A stretch of DNA of 64,000 bases from Mercurialis annua (taxonomy: Eukaryota; Streptophyta; Magnoliopsida; Malpighiales; Euphorbiaceae), in assembly GCF_937616625.2 (NCBI RefSeq), contig NC_065571.1, positions 58,017,651-58,081,650 on the forward strand, in the 5' to 3' direction. A model generated the notes under the pieces. It made no database searches. It had not been told where the DNA came from and saw only the letters and a list, made by a program, of their open reading frames with translations. How positions within the stretch are numbered: position 1 is the stretch's first letter; each line of letters begins with the position of its first letter. The position numbers and the translations under genes were made by a program. Shown here piece by piece: positions 48,272-60,769 of the stretch.

Positions 48272-51200
48272 TTCCCAAAACAGCTCAAGAGGGGGAGTTT
48301 GGGTATGTTTTTTGACCCCCTACGCGTACCGGATAAAGTTGGAACCTCAACGGAAGTTTTAGAGTGTGTTGAAGACAATAAGAATGTTCAATTAGTTTGG
48401 TAATCAGACTGTTTTAAGTAAGCATTTTGATAGCCCGAAGTAGGCTGGAAAAGGAATTTTTAAAAAGTTGAGTTTAACTAGGAATTATGTTATCTCGATA
48501 AGTTATCGGTTATTCAGACAACGTTTCTTGTTGGGATAAATTAAAATAATAGAAGAGTTATTTGATAAATGAATTATCGTTTTATCCCATTTTTGGGGCT
48601 TTTCTGCATTCCCCAAAACGGCTCAGGGAGGGGAGTTTGGGTATGTTTTTTGACACCCTACGCGTACCGGATGAAGTTGGAACCTCAACGGAAGTATTAG
48701 AGGGTGTTGAACACAATAAGAATGTTCAATTAGTTTGGTAATTAGACTGTTTTAAGTAAGCATTTCGATAGCCCGAAGTAGGCTGGAAAAGGATTTTTAA
48801 AAAGTTGAGTTTAACTAGGAATTCTGTTAGCTCGATAAGTTATCGGTTATTCAGACAACGTTTCTAGTTGGGATTAATTAAAATAATAGAAGAGTTATTT
48901 GATAAATGAATTATCGTTTTATCCCATTTTTGGGGCTTTTCTGCATTCCCCAAAACAGCTCAGGGAGGGGAGTTTGGGTGCGTTTTTTTACCCTATATGC
49001 GTACCGGATGAAGTTGGAACCTGAACAAAAGATTTAGACAGTGTTACAGACAATATGAATATTCAATTAGTTTGTTAATCAGACCGTTTTATGCAAGCAT
49101 TTTGAATGCCCCAAGTAGGGTAGAAAAGGAATTTTTTAAAAGTTGAGTTTAACTAGAAATTTTGTTAGCTCGATAAGTTATCGGTTATTCGGACAATGTT
49201 CCTAGTTGGGATTAATTAAAATAATAGAAGAGTTATTTGATAAATGAATTATCGTTTTATCCCATTTTTGGGGCTTTTCTGCATTCCCCAAAACAGCTTA
49301 GGGAGGGGAGTTTGGGTGCGTTTTTTTACCCTATAAGCGTACCGGATGAAGTTGGAACCTGAATAAAAGATTTAGACAGTGTTACAGACAATATGAATAT
49401 TCAATTAATTTGTTAATCAGACCGCTTTATGTAAGCATTTTGATAGCCCGAAGTAGGCTAGAAAAGGGATTTTTAAAAAGTTGAGTTTGATTAGGAGTTT
49501 TGTTAGCTCGATAAATTATCGATTATTCCAACAATGTTTCTAGTTGGGATTATTTAAAATCATATAAAAGTTTTTTGATAAATTAATTATCGTTTTATTC
49601 TGTTTTGGGGCTTTTCTGCATTCCCCAAAACAGCTCAAGAGGGGGAGTTTGGGTATGTTTTTTGACCCCCTACGCGTACCGGATGAAGTTAGAACCTCAA
49701 CGGAAGTTTTAGAGTGTGTTGAAGACAATAAGAATGTTCAATTAGTTTGGTAATCAGACTGTTTTAAGTAAGCATTTTGATAGCCCGAAGTAGGCTGGAA
49801 AAGGAATTTTTATAAAGTTGAGTTTAACTAGAAATTCTGTTATCTCGATAAGTAATCGGTTATTCAGACAACGTTTCTTGTTGGGATTAATTAAAATAAT
49901 AGAAGAGTTATTTGATAAATGAATTATCGTTTTATCCCATTTTTGGGGCTTTTCTGCATTCCCCAAAACGGCTCAGGGAGGGGAGTTTGTGTGCGTTTTT
50001 TGACCCTATAAGCATACTGGATGACGTTGGAACCTGAACAAAAGATTTAGACAGTGTTACAGACAATATGAATATTCAATTATTTTGTTAATCAGACCGT
50101 TTTATGTAAGCATTTTGATAACCTGAAGTAGGCTAGAAAAGGGATTTTTGAAAAGTTGAGTTTAACTAGGAATTTTGTTAGCTCGATAAATTATCGTTTA
50201 TTCCGACAACGTTTGTAGTTGGAATTATTGAAAATCATAGAAAAGTTATTTAATAAATTAATTATCGTTTTATCCAGTTTTTGGGGTTTTTCTGCATTCC
50301 CCAGAACAGCTTAGGGAGGGGAGTTTGAGTATGTTTTTTGACACCCTACGCGTACCGGATGAAGTTGGAACCTCAACGGAAGTTTTAGAGTGTGTTGAAG
50401 ACAATAAGAATGTTCAATTAGTTTGGTAATCAGACTGTTTTAAGTAAGCATTTTGATAGCCCGAAGTACGCTGGAAAAGGAATTTTTAAAAAGTTGAGTT
50501 TAACTAGGAATTCTGTTATCTCGATAAGTTATCGGTTATTCAGACAACGTTTCTAAATGGGATTAATTAAAATAATAGAAAAGTTATTTGATAAATGAAT
50601 TATCGTTTTATCCCATTTTCGGGGCTTTTCTACATTCCCCAAAACAGCTCAGGGAGGGGAGTTTGGGTGCGGTTTTTTACCCTATAAGCGTACCGGATGA
50701 AGTTGGAACCTGAATAAAAGATTTAGACAGTGTTACAGACAATATGAATATTCAATTAATTTGTTAATCAGACCGCTTTATGTAAGCATTTTGATAGCCC
50801 GAAGTAGGCTAGAAAAGGGATTTTTAAAAAGTTGAGTTTGATTAGGAGTTTTGTTAGCTCGATAAATTATCGATTATTCCAACAATGTTTCTAGTTGGGA
50901 TTATTTAAAATCATATAAAAGTTTTTTGATAAATTAATTATCGTTTTATTCTGTTTTGGGGCTTTTCTGCATTCCCCAAAACAGCTCAAGAGGGGGAGTT
51001 TGGGTATGTTTTTTGACCCCCTACGCGTACCGGATGAAGTTGGAACCTCAACGGAAGTTTTAGAGTGTGTTGAAGACAATAAGAATGTTCAATTAGTTTG
51101 GTAATCATACTGTTTTAAGTAAGCATTTTGATAGCCCGAAGTAGGCTGGAAAATGAATTTTTATAAAGTTGAGTTTAACTAGAAATTCTGTTATCTCGAT

Positions 51201-52661
51201 AAGTAATCGGTTATTCAGACAACGTTTCTTGTTGGGATTAATTAAAATAATAGAAGAGTTATTTGATAAATGAATTATCGTTTTATCCCATTTTTGGGGC
51301 TTTTCTGCATTCCCCAAAACGGCTCAGGGAGGGGAGTTTGTGTGCGTTTTTTGACCCTATAAGCATACTGGATGAAGTTGGAACCTGAACAAAAGATTTA
51401 GACAGTGTTACAGACAATATGAATATTCAATTATTTTGTTAATCAGACCGTTTTATGTAAGCATTTTGATAACCTGAAGTAGGCTAGAAAAGGGATTTTT
51501 GAAAAGTTGAGTTTAAATAGGAATTTTGTTAGCTCGGTAAATTATCGTTTATTCCGATAACGTTTGTAGTTGGAATTATTGAAAATCATAGAAAAGTTAT
51601 TTAATAAATTAATTATCGTTTTATCCAGTTTTTGGGGTTTTTCTGCATTCCCCAGAACAGCTTAGGGAGGGGAGTTTGGGTATGTTTTTTGACACCCTAC
51701 GCGTACCGGATGAAGTTGGAACCTCAACGGAAGTATTAGAGGGTGTTGAACAAAATAAGAATGTTCAATTAGTTTGGTAATTAGACTGTTTTAAGTAAGC
51801 ATTTTTATAGCTCGAAGTAGGCTAGAAAAGGAATTTTTAAAAAGTTGAGTTTAACTAGGAATTCTGTTAGCTCGATAAGTTATCGGTTATTCAGACAACG
51901 TTTCTAAATGGGATTAATTAAAATAATAGAAAAGTTATTTGATAAATGAATTATCGTTTTATCCCATTTTCGGGGCTTTTCTACATTCCCCAAAACAGCT
52001 CAGGGAGGGGAGTTTGGGTGCGGTTTTTGACCCTATAAGCGTACCAGATGAAGTTGGAACCTGAACAAAAGATTTAGACAGTGTTACAGAAAATATGAAT
52101 ATTCAATTAGTTTGTTAATCAGACCGTTTTATATAAGCATTTTGATTGCCCGAAGTAGGGTAGAAATGGGATTTTTGAAAAGTTGAGTTTAACTAGGAAT
52201 TTTGTTAGCTCGATAAGTTATGTGTTATTGGGATAACATTTCTAGTTGGGATTATTTAAAATCATAGAAAAGTTATTTGATAAATAAATTATCGTTTTAT
52301 CCCATTTTTGGGGCTTTTCTGCATTCCCCAAAACAGCTCAGGGAGGGGAGTTTGGGTGCGTGTTTTTACCCTATAAATGTACCGGATGAAGTTGGAACCT
52401 GAACAAAAGATTTAGACAGTGTTACAGACAATATGAATATTCAATTAATTTGTTAATCAGACCGCCTTATGTAAGCATTTTGATAGCCTGAAGTAGGCTA
52501 GAAAAGGGATTTTTAAAAAGTTGAGTTTAACTAGGAATTTTGTTAGCTCGATAAATTATCGGTTATTCCAACAACGTTTCTAGTTGGGATTATTTAAAAT
52601 CATATAAAAGTTTTTTTATAAATTAATTATCGTTTTATCCTGTTTTGGGGCTTTTCTGCAT
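48272..52661 (+). repeat. 4-monomer HOR units and transition block
   Basis: Thirteen monomers. A-type starts at 48272, 49622 and 50973 are 1,350 and 1,351 bp apart. The monomer after each is marked by AACGGCTCAGGG: at 48610 it is followed by an A-like head (GGGTATG, GACACCC), at about 49960 and 51311 by a GTGTGCG head. Monomers at 48947 and 49285 match 43546 and 43884 of the 12-mer, so this block is a rearranged 12-mer fragment. Confidence 0.8.
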
Positions 52662-55363
52662 TCCCCAAAACAGCTCAAGGGGGGGAGTTTGGGTATGTTT
52701 TTTGACCCCCTACGCGTACCGGATGAAGTTGGAACCTCAACGGAAGTTTTAGAATGTGTTGAAGACAATAAGAATGTTCAATTATTTTGGTAATCAGACT
52801 GTTTTAAGTAAGCATTTTGATAGCCCGAAGTAGGGTGGAAAAGGAATTTTTAAAAAGTTGAGTTTAACTAGGAATTCTGTTAGCTCGATAAGTTATCGGT
52901 TATTCAGACAACGTTTCTAGTTGGGATTAATTAAAATAATAGAAGAGTTATTTGATAAATGAATTATCGTTTTATCCCATTTTTTGGGCTTTTCTGCATT
53001 CCCCAAAACAGCTCAGGGAGGGGAGTTTGTGTGCGTTTTTTGACCCTATAAGCGTACTGGATGAATTTGGAACCTGAACAAAAGATTTAGACAGTGTTAC
53101 AGACAATATGAATATTCAATTATTTTTTTAATCAGACCGTTTTATATAAGCATTTTGATTGCCCGAAGTAGGCTAGAAAAGGAATTTTTAAAATGTTGAG
53201 TTTAACTAGGAATTCTGTTAGCTCGATAAGTTATCGGTTATTTAGACAACGTTTCTAGTTGGGATTAATTAAAATAATAGAAGAGTTATTTGATAAATGA
53301 ATTATCGTTTTATCCCATTTTTTGGGCTTTTCTGCATTACCCAAAACAGCTCAGGGAGGGGAGTTTGGGTGCGTTTTTTGACCCTATAAGCGTACCATAT
53401 GAAGTTGGAACCTAAACAAAAGATTTAGACAGTGTTACAGACAATATGAATATTCAATTAGATTGTTAATCAGACCGTTTTATATAAGCATTTTGATTGC
53501 CCGAAGTAGGGTAGAAATGGGATTTTTGAAAAGTTGAGTTTAACTAGGAATTTTGTTAGCTCGATAAGTTATCTGTTATTGGGATAACATTTCTAGTTGG
53601 GATTATTTAAAATCATAGAAAAGTTATTTGATTAATAAATTGTCGTTTTATCCCATTTTTGGGGCTTTTCTGCATTCCCCAAAACAGCTCAGGGAGGGGA
53701 GTTTGGGTGCGTTTTTTTACCCTATTAGTGTACCGGATGAAGTTGGAACCTAAACAAAAGATTTAGACAGTGTTACAGACAATATGAATATTCAATTAAT
53801 TTGTTAATCATACCGCTTTATGTAAGCATTTTGATAGCCTGAAGTAGGCTAGAAAAGAGATTTTTAAAAAGTTGAGTTTAACTAGGAATTTTGTTAGCTC
53901 GATAAATTATCGGTTATTCCAACAACGTTTCTAGTTGGGATTATTTAAAATCATATAAAAGTTTTTTGATAAATTAATTATCGTTTTATCCTGATTTGGG
54001 GCTTTTCTGCATTCCCCAAAACAGCTCAAGTGGGGGAGTTTGGGTATGTTTTTTGACCCCCTACGCGTACCGGATGAAGTTGGAACCTCAACAGAAGTTT
54101 TAGAGTGTGTTGAAGACAATAAGAATGTTCAATTAGTTTGGTAATCAGACTGTTTTAAGTAAGCATTTTGATAGCCCGAAGTAGGCTGGAAAAGGAATTT
54201 TTAAAAAGTTGAGTTTAACTAGAAATTCTGTTATCTCGATAAGTTATCGGTTATTCAGACAACGTTTCTAGTTGGGATTAATTAAAATAATAGTAGAGTT
54301 ATTTGATAAATGAATTATCGTTTTATCCCATTTTTTGGGCTTTTCTGCATTCCCCAAAACAGCTCAGGGAGGGGAGTTTGTGTGCGTTTTTTGACCCTAT
54401 AAGCGTACTGGATGAATTTGGAACCTGAACAAAAGATTTAGACAGTGTTACAGACAATATGAATATTCAATTATTTTTTTAATCAGACCGTTTTATATAA
54501 GCATTTTGATTGCCCGAAGTAGGCTAGAAAAGGAATTTTTAAAATGTTGAGTTTAACTAGGAATTCTGTTAGCTCGATAAGTTATCGGTTATTTAGACAA
54601 CGTTTCTAGTTGGGATTAATTAAAATAATAGAAGAGTTATTTGATAAATGAATTATCGTTTTATCCCATTTTTTGGGCTTTTCTGCATTACCCAAAACAG
54701 CTCAGGGAGGGGAGTTTGGGTGCGTTTTTTGACCCTATAAGCGTACCATATGAAGTTGGAACCTAAACAAAAGATTTAGACAGTGTTACAGACAATATGA
54801 ATATTCAATTAGATTGTTAATCAGACCGTTTTATATAAGCATTTTGATTGCCCGAAGTAGGGTAGAAATGGGATTTTTGAAAAGTTGAGTTTAACTAGGA
54901 ATTTTGTTAGCTCGATAAGTTATCTGTTATTGGGATAACATTTCTAGTTGGGATTATTTAAAATCATAGAAAAGTTATTTGATTAATAAATTGTCGTTTT
55001 ATCCCATTTTTGGGGCTTTTCTGCATTCCCCAAAACAGCTCAGGGAGGGGAGTTTGGGTGCGTTTTTTTACCCTATTAGTGTACCGGATGAAGTTGGAAC
55101 CTAAACAAAAGATTTAGACAGTGTTACAGACAATATGAATATTCAATTAATTTGTTAATCATACCGCTTTATGTAAGCATTTTGATAGCCTGAAGTAGGC
55201 TAGAAAAGAGATTTTTAAAAAGTTGAGTTTAACTAGGAATTTTGTTAGCTCGATAAATTATCGGTTATTCCAACAACGTTTCTAGTTGGGATTATTTAAA
55301 ATCATATAAAAGTTTTTTGATAAATTAATTATCGTTTTATCCTGATTTGGGGCTTTTCTGCAT
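52662..55363 (+). repeat. Two 4-monomer HOR units (1,351 bp each)
   Basis: A-type starts at 52662, 54013 and 55364. From about 52,980, sequence is repeated at +1,351 almost without change, including TCTGCATTACCCAAAAC, GTACCATATGAAG, TTAGATTGTTAATC and TGATTAATAAATTGTCG. The duplication carries on to about 55,600, then diverges (CAAAATTTCTAGTTTGG). Confidence 0.88.
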
Positions 55364-58300
55364 TCCCCAAAACAGCTCAAGTGGGGGAGTTTGGGTATGT
55401 TTTTTGACCCCCTACGCGTACCGGATGAAGTTGGAACCTCAACAGAAGTTTTAGAGTGTGTTGAAGACAATAAGAATGTTCAATTAGTTTGGTAATCAGA
55501 CTGTTTTAAGTAAGCATTTTGATAGCCCGAAGTAGGCTGGAAAAGGAATTTTTAAAAAGTTGAGTTTAACTAGAAATTCTGTTATCTCGATAAGTTATCG
55601 GTTATTCAGACAAAATTTCTAGTTTGGATTAATTAAAATAATAGTAGAGTTATTTGATAAATGAATTATCGTTTTATCCCATTTTTGAGGCTTTTCTGCA
55701 TTCCCTAAAACAGCTCAGGGAGGGGAGTTTGTGTGCGTTTTTTGACCCTATAAGCGTACTGGATGAAGTTGGAACCTGAACAAAAGATTTAGACAGTGTT
55801 ACAGAAAATATGAATATTCAATTATTTTTTTAATCAGAGCGTTTTATGTAAGCATTTTCATAGCCCGAAGTAGGCTAGAAAAGGGATTTTTAAAAAGTTG
55901 AGATTAACTAGGAATTTTGTTAGCTCAATAAGTTATCTGTTATTGGGATAACATTTCTAGTTGGGATTATTTAAAATCATAGAAGAGTTATTTGATAAAT
56001 AAATTATCGTTTTATCCCGTTTTTGGGTCTTTTCTGCATTCCCCAAAACAACATAGAGAGGGGAGTTTGGGTGCGTTTTTTGAACCTATAAGCGTACCGG
56101 ATGAAGTTGGAACCTTAAAAAAAGATTTAGACAGTGTTACAGACAATATGAATATTCAATTAGTTTGTTAATCAGACCGTTTTATGTAAGCATTTTGATA
56201 ACCTGAAGTAGGCTAGAAAAGGGATTTTTCAAAAGTTGAGTTTAACTAGGAATTTTGTTAGCTCGATAAATTATCGGTTATTCCGACAACGTTTGTAGTT
56301 GGAATTATTGAAAATCATAGAAAAGTTATTTAATAAATTAATTATCGTTTTATCCAGTTTTTGGGGGCTTTTCTGCATTCCCCATAACAGCTTAGGGAGG
56401 GGAGTTTGGGTATGTTTTTTGACACCTTACGCGTACCGGATGAAGTTGGAACCTCAACGGAAGTTTTAGAGGGTGTTGAACACAATAAGAATGTTCAATT
56501 AGTTTGGTAATTAGACTGTTTTAAGTAAGCAATTTTATAGCTCGAAGTAGGCTAGAAAAGGAATTTTTAAAAAGTTGAGTTTAACTAGGAATTCTGTTAG
56601 CTCGATAAGTTATCAGTTATTCAGACAACGTTTCTAGTTGGGATTAATTAAAATAATAGAAAAGTTATTTGATAAATGAATTATTGTTTTATCCCATTTT
56701 TGGGGCTTTTCTGCATTCCCCAAAACAGCTCAGGGAGGGGAGTTTGGGTGCGTTTTTTGACCCTATAAGCGTACCTGATGAAGTTGGAACCTGAACAAAC
56801 GATTTAGACAGTGTTGCAGAAAATATGAATATTCAATTAGTTTGTTAATCAGACCGTTTTATATAAGCATTTTGATTGCCCGAAGTAGGGTAGAAATGGG
56901 ATTTTTGAAAAGTTGAGTTTAACTAGGAATTTTGTTAGCTCGATAAGTTATCTGTTATTGGGATAACATTTCTAGTTGGGATTATTTAAAATCATAGAAA
57001 AGTTATTTGATAAATAAATTATCGTTTTATCCCATTTTTGGGGCTTTTCTGCATTCCCCAAAACAGCTCAGGGAGGGGAGTTTGGGTGCGTTTTTTTACC
57101 CTATAAGCGTACCGGATGAAGTTGGAACCTGAACAAAAGATTTAGACAGTGTTACAGACAATATGAATATTCAATTAATTTGTTAATCAGACCGCCTTAT
57201 GTAAGCATTTTGATAGCCTGAAGTAGGCTAGAAAAGGGATTTTTAAAAAGTTGAGTTTAACTAGGAATTTTGTTAGCTCGATAAATTATCGGTTATTCCA
57301 ACAACGTTTCTAGTTGGGATTATTTAAAATCATATAAAAGTTTTTTTATAAATTAATTATCGTTTTATCCTGTTTTGGGGCTTTTCTGCATTCCCCAAAA
57401 CAGCTCAAGGGGGGGAGTTTGGGTATGTTTTTTGACCCCCTACGCGTACCGGATGAAGTTGGAACCTCAACGGAAGTTTTAGAATGTGTTGAAGACAATA
57501 AGAATGTTCAATTATTTTGGTAATCAGACTGTTTTAAGTAAGCATTTTGATAGCCCGAAGTAGGCTGGAAAAGGAATTTTTAAAAAGTTGAGTTTAACTA
57601 GGAATTCTGTTAGCTCGATAAGTTCTCGGTTATTCAGATAACGTTTCTAGTTGGCATTAATTAAAATAATAGAAGTGTTATTTGATAAATGAATTATCGT
57701 TTTACCCCATTTTTGGGGCTTTTCTGCATTCCCCAAAACAGCTCAGGGAGGGGAGTTTGAGTGCGTTTTTTGACCCTATAAGCGTACTGGATGAAGTTGG
57801 AACCTGAACAAAAGCTTTAGACAGTTTTACAGACAATATGAATATTCAATTATTTTTTTAATCAGACCGTTTTATGTAAGCATTTTGATAGCCCGAAGTA
57901 GGCTAGAAAAGGGATTTTTAAAAAGTTGAGTTTAATTAGGAATTTTGTTAGCTCGATAAGTTATCTGTTATTGGGACAACATTTCTAGTTGGGATTATTT
58001 AAAATCATAGAAGAGTTATTTGATAAATAAATTATCGTTTTATCCCGTTTTTGGGTCTTTTCTGCATTCCCCAAAACAGCATAGGGAGGGGAGTTTGGGT
58101 GCGTTTTTTGAACCTATAAGCGTACTGGATGAAGTTGGAACCTGAACAAAAGATTTGGACAATGTTACACACAATATGAATATTCAATTAGTTTGTTAAT
58201 CAGACCGTTATATGTAAGCATTTTGATAACCTGAAGTAGGCTAGAAAAGGGATTTTTGAAAAGTTGAGTTTAACTAGGAATTTTGTTAGCTCGATAAAAT

Positions 58301-58405
58301 ATCGGTTATTCCGACAACGTTTGTAGTTGGAATTATTGAAAATCATAGAAAAGTTATTTAATAAATTAATTATCGTTTTATCCAGTTTTTGGGGCTTTTC
58401 TGCAT
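55364..58405 (+). repeat. Nine-monomer block linking the 4-mers and the 7-mer
   Basis: An A-type start at 57392 and its surroundings match 52662 at an offset of 4,730 bp (14 monomers), including the rare TTTAGAATGTGTTGAAG and TTTTTTTATAAATTAATT variants. Landmark spacing is regular and no insertion is visible. Confidence 0.75.
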
Positions 58406-60769
58406 TCCCCGGAACAGCTTAGGGAGGGGAGTTTGGGTATGTTTTTTGACACCCTACGCGTACCGGATGAAGTTGGAACCTCAACGGAAGTATTAGAGGG
58501 TGTTGAACACAATAAGAATGTTCAATTAGTTTGGTAATTAGACTGTTTTAAGTCAGCATTTTTATAGCCCGGAGTAGGCTAGAAAAGGAATTTTTAAAAA
58601 GTTGAGTTTAACTAGGAATTCTGTTAGCTCGATAAGTTATCGGTTATTCAGACAACGTTTCTAGTTCGAATTAATTAAAATAATAGAAGAGTTATTTGAT
58701 AAATGAATTATCGTTTTATCCCATTTTTGGGGCTTTTCTGTATTCCCCAAAACAGCTCAGGGAGGGGAGTTTGGGTGCGTTTTTTGACCCTATAGGCGTA
58801 CCAGATGAAGTTGGAACCTGAACAAAAGATTTAGACAGTGTTACAGACAATATGAATATTCAATTAGTTTGTTAATCAGACCGTTTTATATAAGCATTTT
58901 GATTGCCCGAAGTAGGGTAGAAATGGGATTTTTGAAAAGTTGAGTTTAACTAGGAATTTTGTTAGCTCGATAAGTTATCTGTTATTGGGATAACATTTCT
59001 AGTTGGGATTATTTAAAATCATAGAAAAGTTATTTGATAAATAAATTATCGTTTTATCCCATTTTTGGGGCTTTTCTGCATTCCCCAAAACAGCTCAGGG
59101 AGGGGAGTTTGGGTGCGTTTTTTTACCCTATAAGTGTACCGGATGAAGTTGGAACCTGAACAAAAGATTTAGACAGTGTTACAGACAATATGAATGTTCA
59201 ATTAATTTGTTAATCAGACCGCTTTATGTAAGCATTTTGATAGCATGAAGTAGGCTAGAAAAGAGATTTTTAAAAAGTTGAGTTTAACTAGGAATTTTGT
59301 TAGCTCGATAAATTATCGGTTATTCCAACAACGTTTCTAGTTGGGATTATTTAAAATCATATAAAATTTTTTTGATAAATTAATTATCGTTTTATCCTGA
59401 TTTGGGGCTTTTCTGCATTCCCCAAAACAGCTCAAGGGGGGGAGTTTGGGTATGTTTTTTGACCCCCTACGCGTACCAGATGAAGTTGGAACCTCAACGG
59501 AAGTTTTAGAGTGTGTTGAAGACAATAAGAATGTTCAATTATTTTGGTAATCAGACTGTTTTAAGTAAGCATTTTGATATCCCGAAGTAGGCTGGAAAAG
59601 GAATTTTTAAAAAGTTGAGTTTAACTAGGAATTCTGTTAGCTCGATAAGTTATCGGTTATTCAGACAACGTTTCTAGTTGGGATTAATTAAAATAATAGA
59701 AGAGTTATTGGATAAATGAATTATCGTTTTATCCCATTTTTGGGGCTTTTCTGCATTTCCCAAAACAGCTCAGGGAGGGGAGTTTGTGTGCGTTTTTTGA
59801 CCCTATAAGCGTACTGGATGAAGTTGGAACCTGAACAAAAGATTTAGACAGTGTTACAGAAAATATGAATATTCAATTATTTTGTTAATCAGAGCGTTTT
59901 ATGTAAGCATTTTCATAGCCCGAAGTAGGCTAGAAAAGGGATTTTTTAAAAAGTTGAGTTTAACTAGGAATTTTGTTAGCTCAATAAGTTATCTGTTATT
60001 GGGACAACATTTCCAGTTGGGATTATTTAAAATCATATAAGAGTTATTTGATAAATAAATATCGTTTTATCCCGTTTTTGGGTCTTTTCTGCATTCCCCA
60101 AAACAGCATAGGGAGGGGTGTTTGGGTGCGTTTTTTGAACCTATAAGCGTACCATATAAAGTTGGAACCTGAACAAAAGATTTAGACAGTGTTACAGACA
60201 ATATGAATATTCAATTAGTTTGTTAATCAGACCGTTTTAAGTAAGCATTTTGATAACCTGAAGTAGGCTAGAAAAGGGATTTTTAAAAAGTTGAGTTTGA
60301 TTAGGAATTTTGTTAGCTCGATAAATTATCGGTTATTCCAACAACGTTTCTAGTTGGGATTAATTAAAATCATATAAAAGTTTTTTGATAAATTAATTGT
60401 CGTTTTATCCTGTTTTGGGGCTTTTCTGCATTCCCCATAACAGCTCAGGGAGGGGAGTTTGTGTGCGTTTTTTGACCCTATAAGCGTACTGGATGAAGTT
60501 GGAACCTGAACAAAAGATTTGGACAATGTTACACACAATATGAATATTCAATTAGTTTGTTAATCAGACCGTTTTATGTAAGCATTTTGATAACCTGAAG
60601 TAGGCTAGAAAAGGGATTTTTGAAAAGTTGAGTTTAACTAGGAATTTTGTTAGCTCGATAAAATATCGGTTATTCCGACAACGTTTGTAGTTGGAATTAT
60701 TGAAAATCATAGAAAAGTTATTTAATAAATTAATTATCGTTTTATCCAGTTTTTGGGGCTTTTCTGCAT
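58406..60769 (+). repeat. 7-monomer HOR, copy 1 (2,364 bp)
   Basis: It is bounded by monomers with CCCCGGAACAGC (58406 and 60770). Internal rare variants (AGTTCGAATTAATT, GATATCCCGAAG, TTATTGGATAAATG, GTACCATATAAAG, GATTTGGACAATG) all recur 2,364 bp later. The first few hundred bases before 60770 contain the chimera that closes the unit near 60,440-60,500. Confidence 0.9.
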
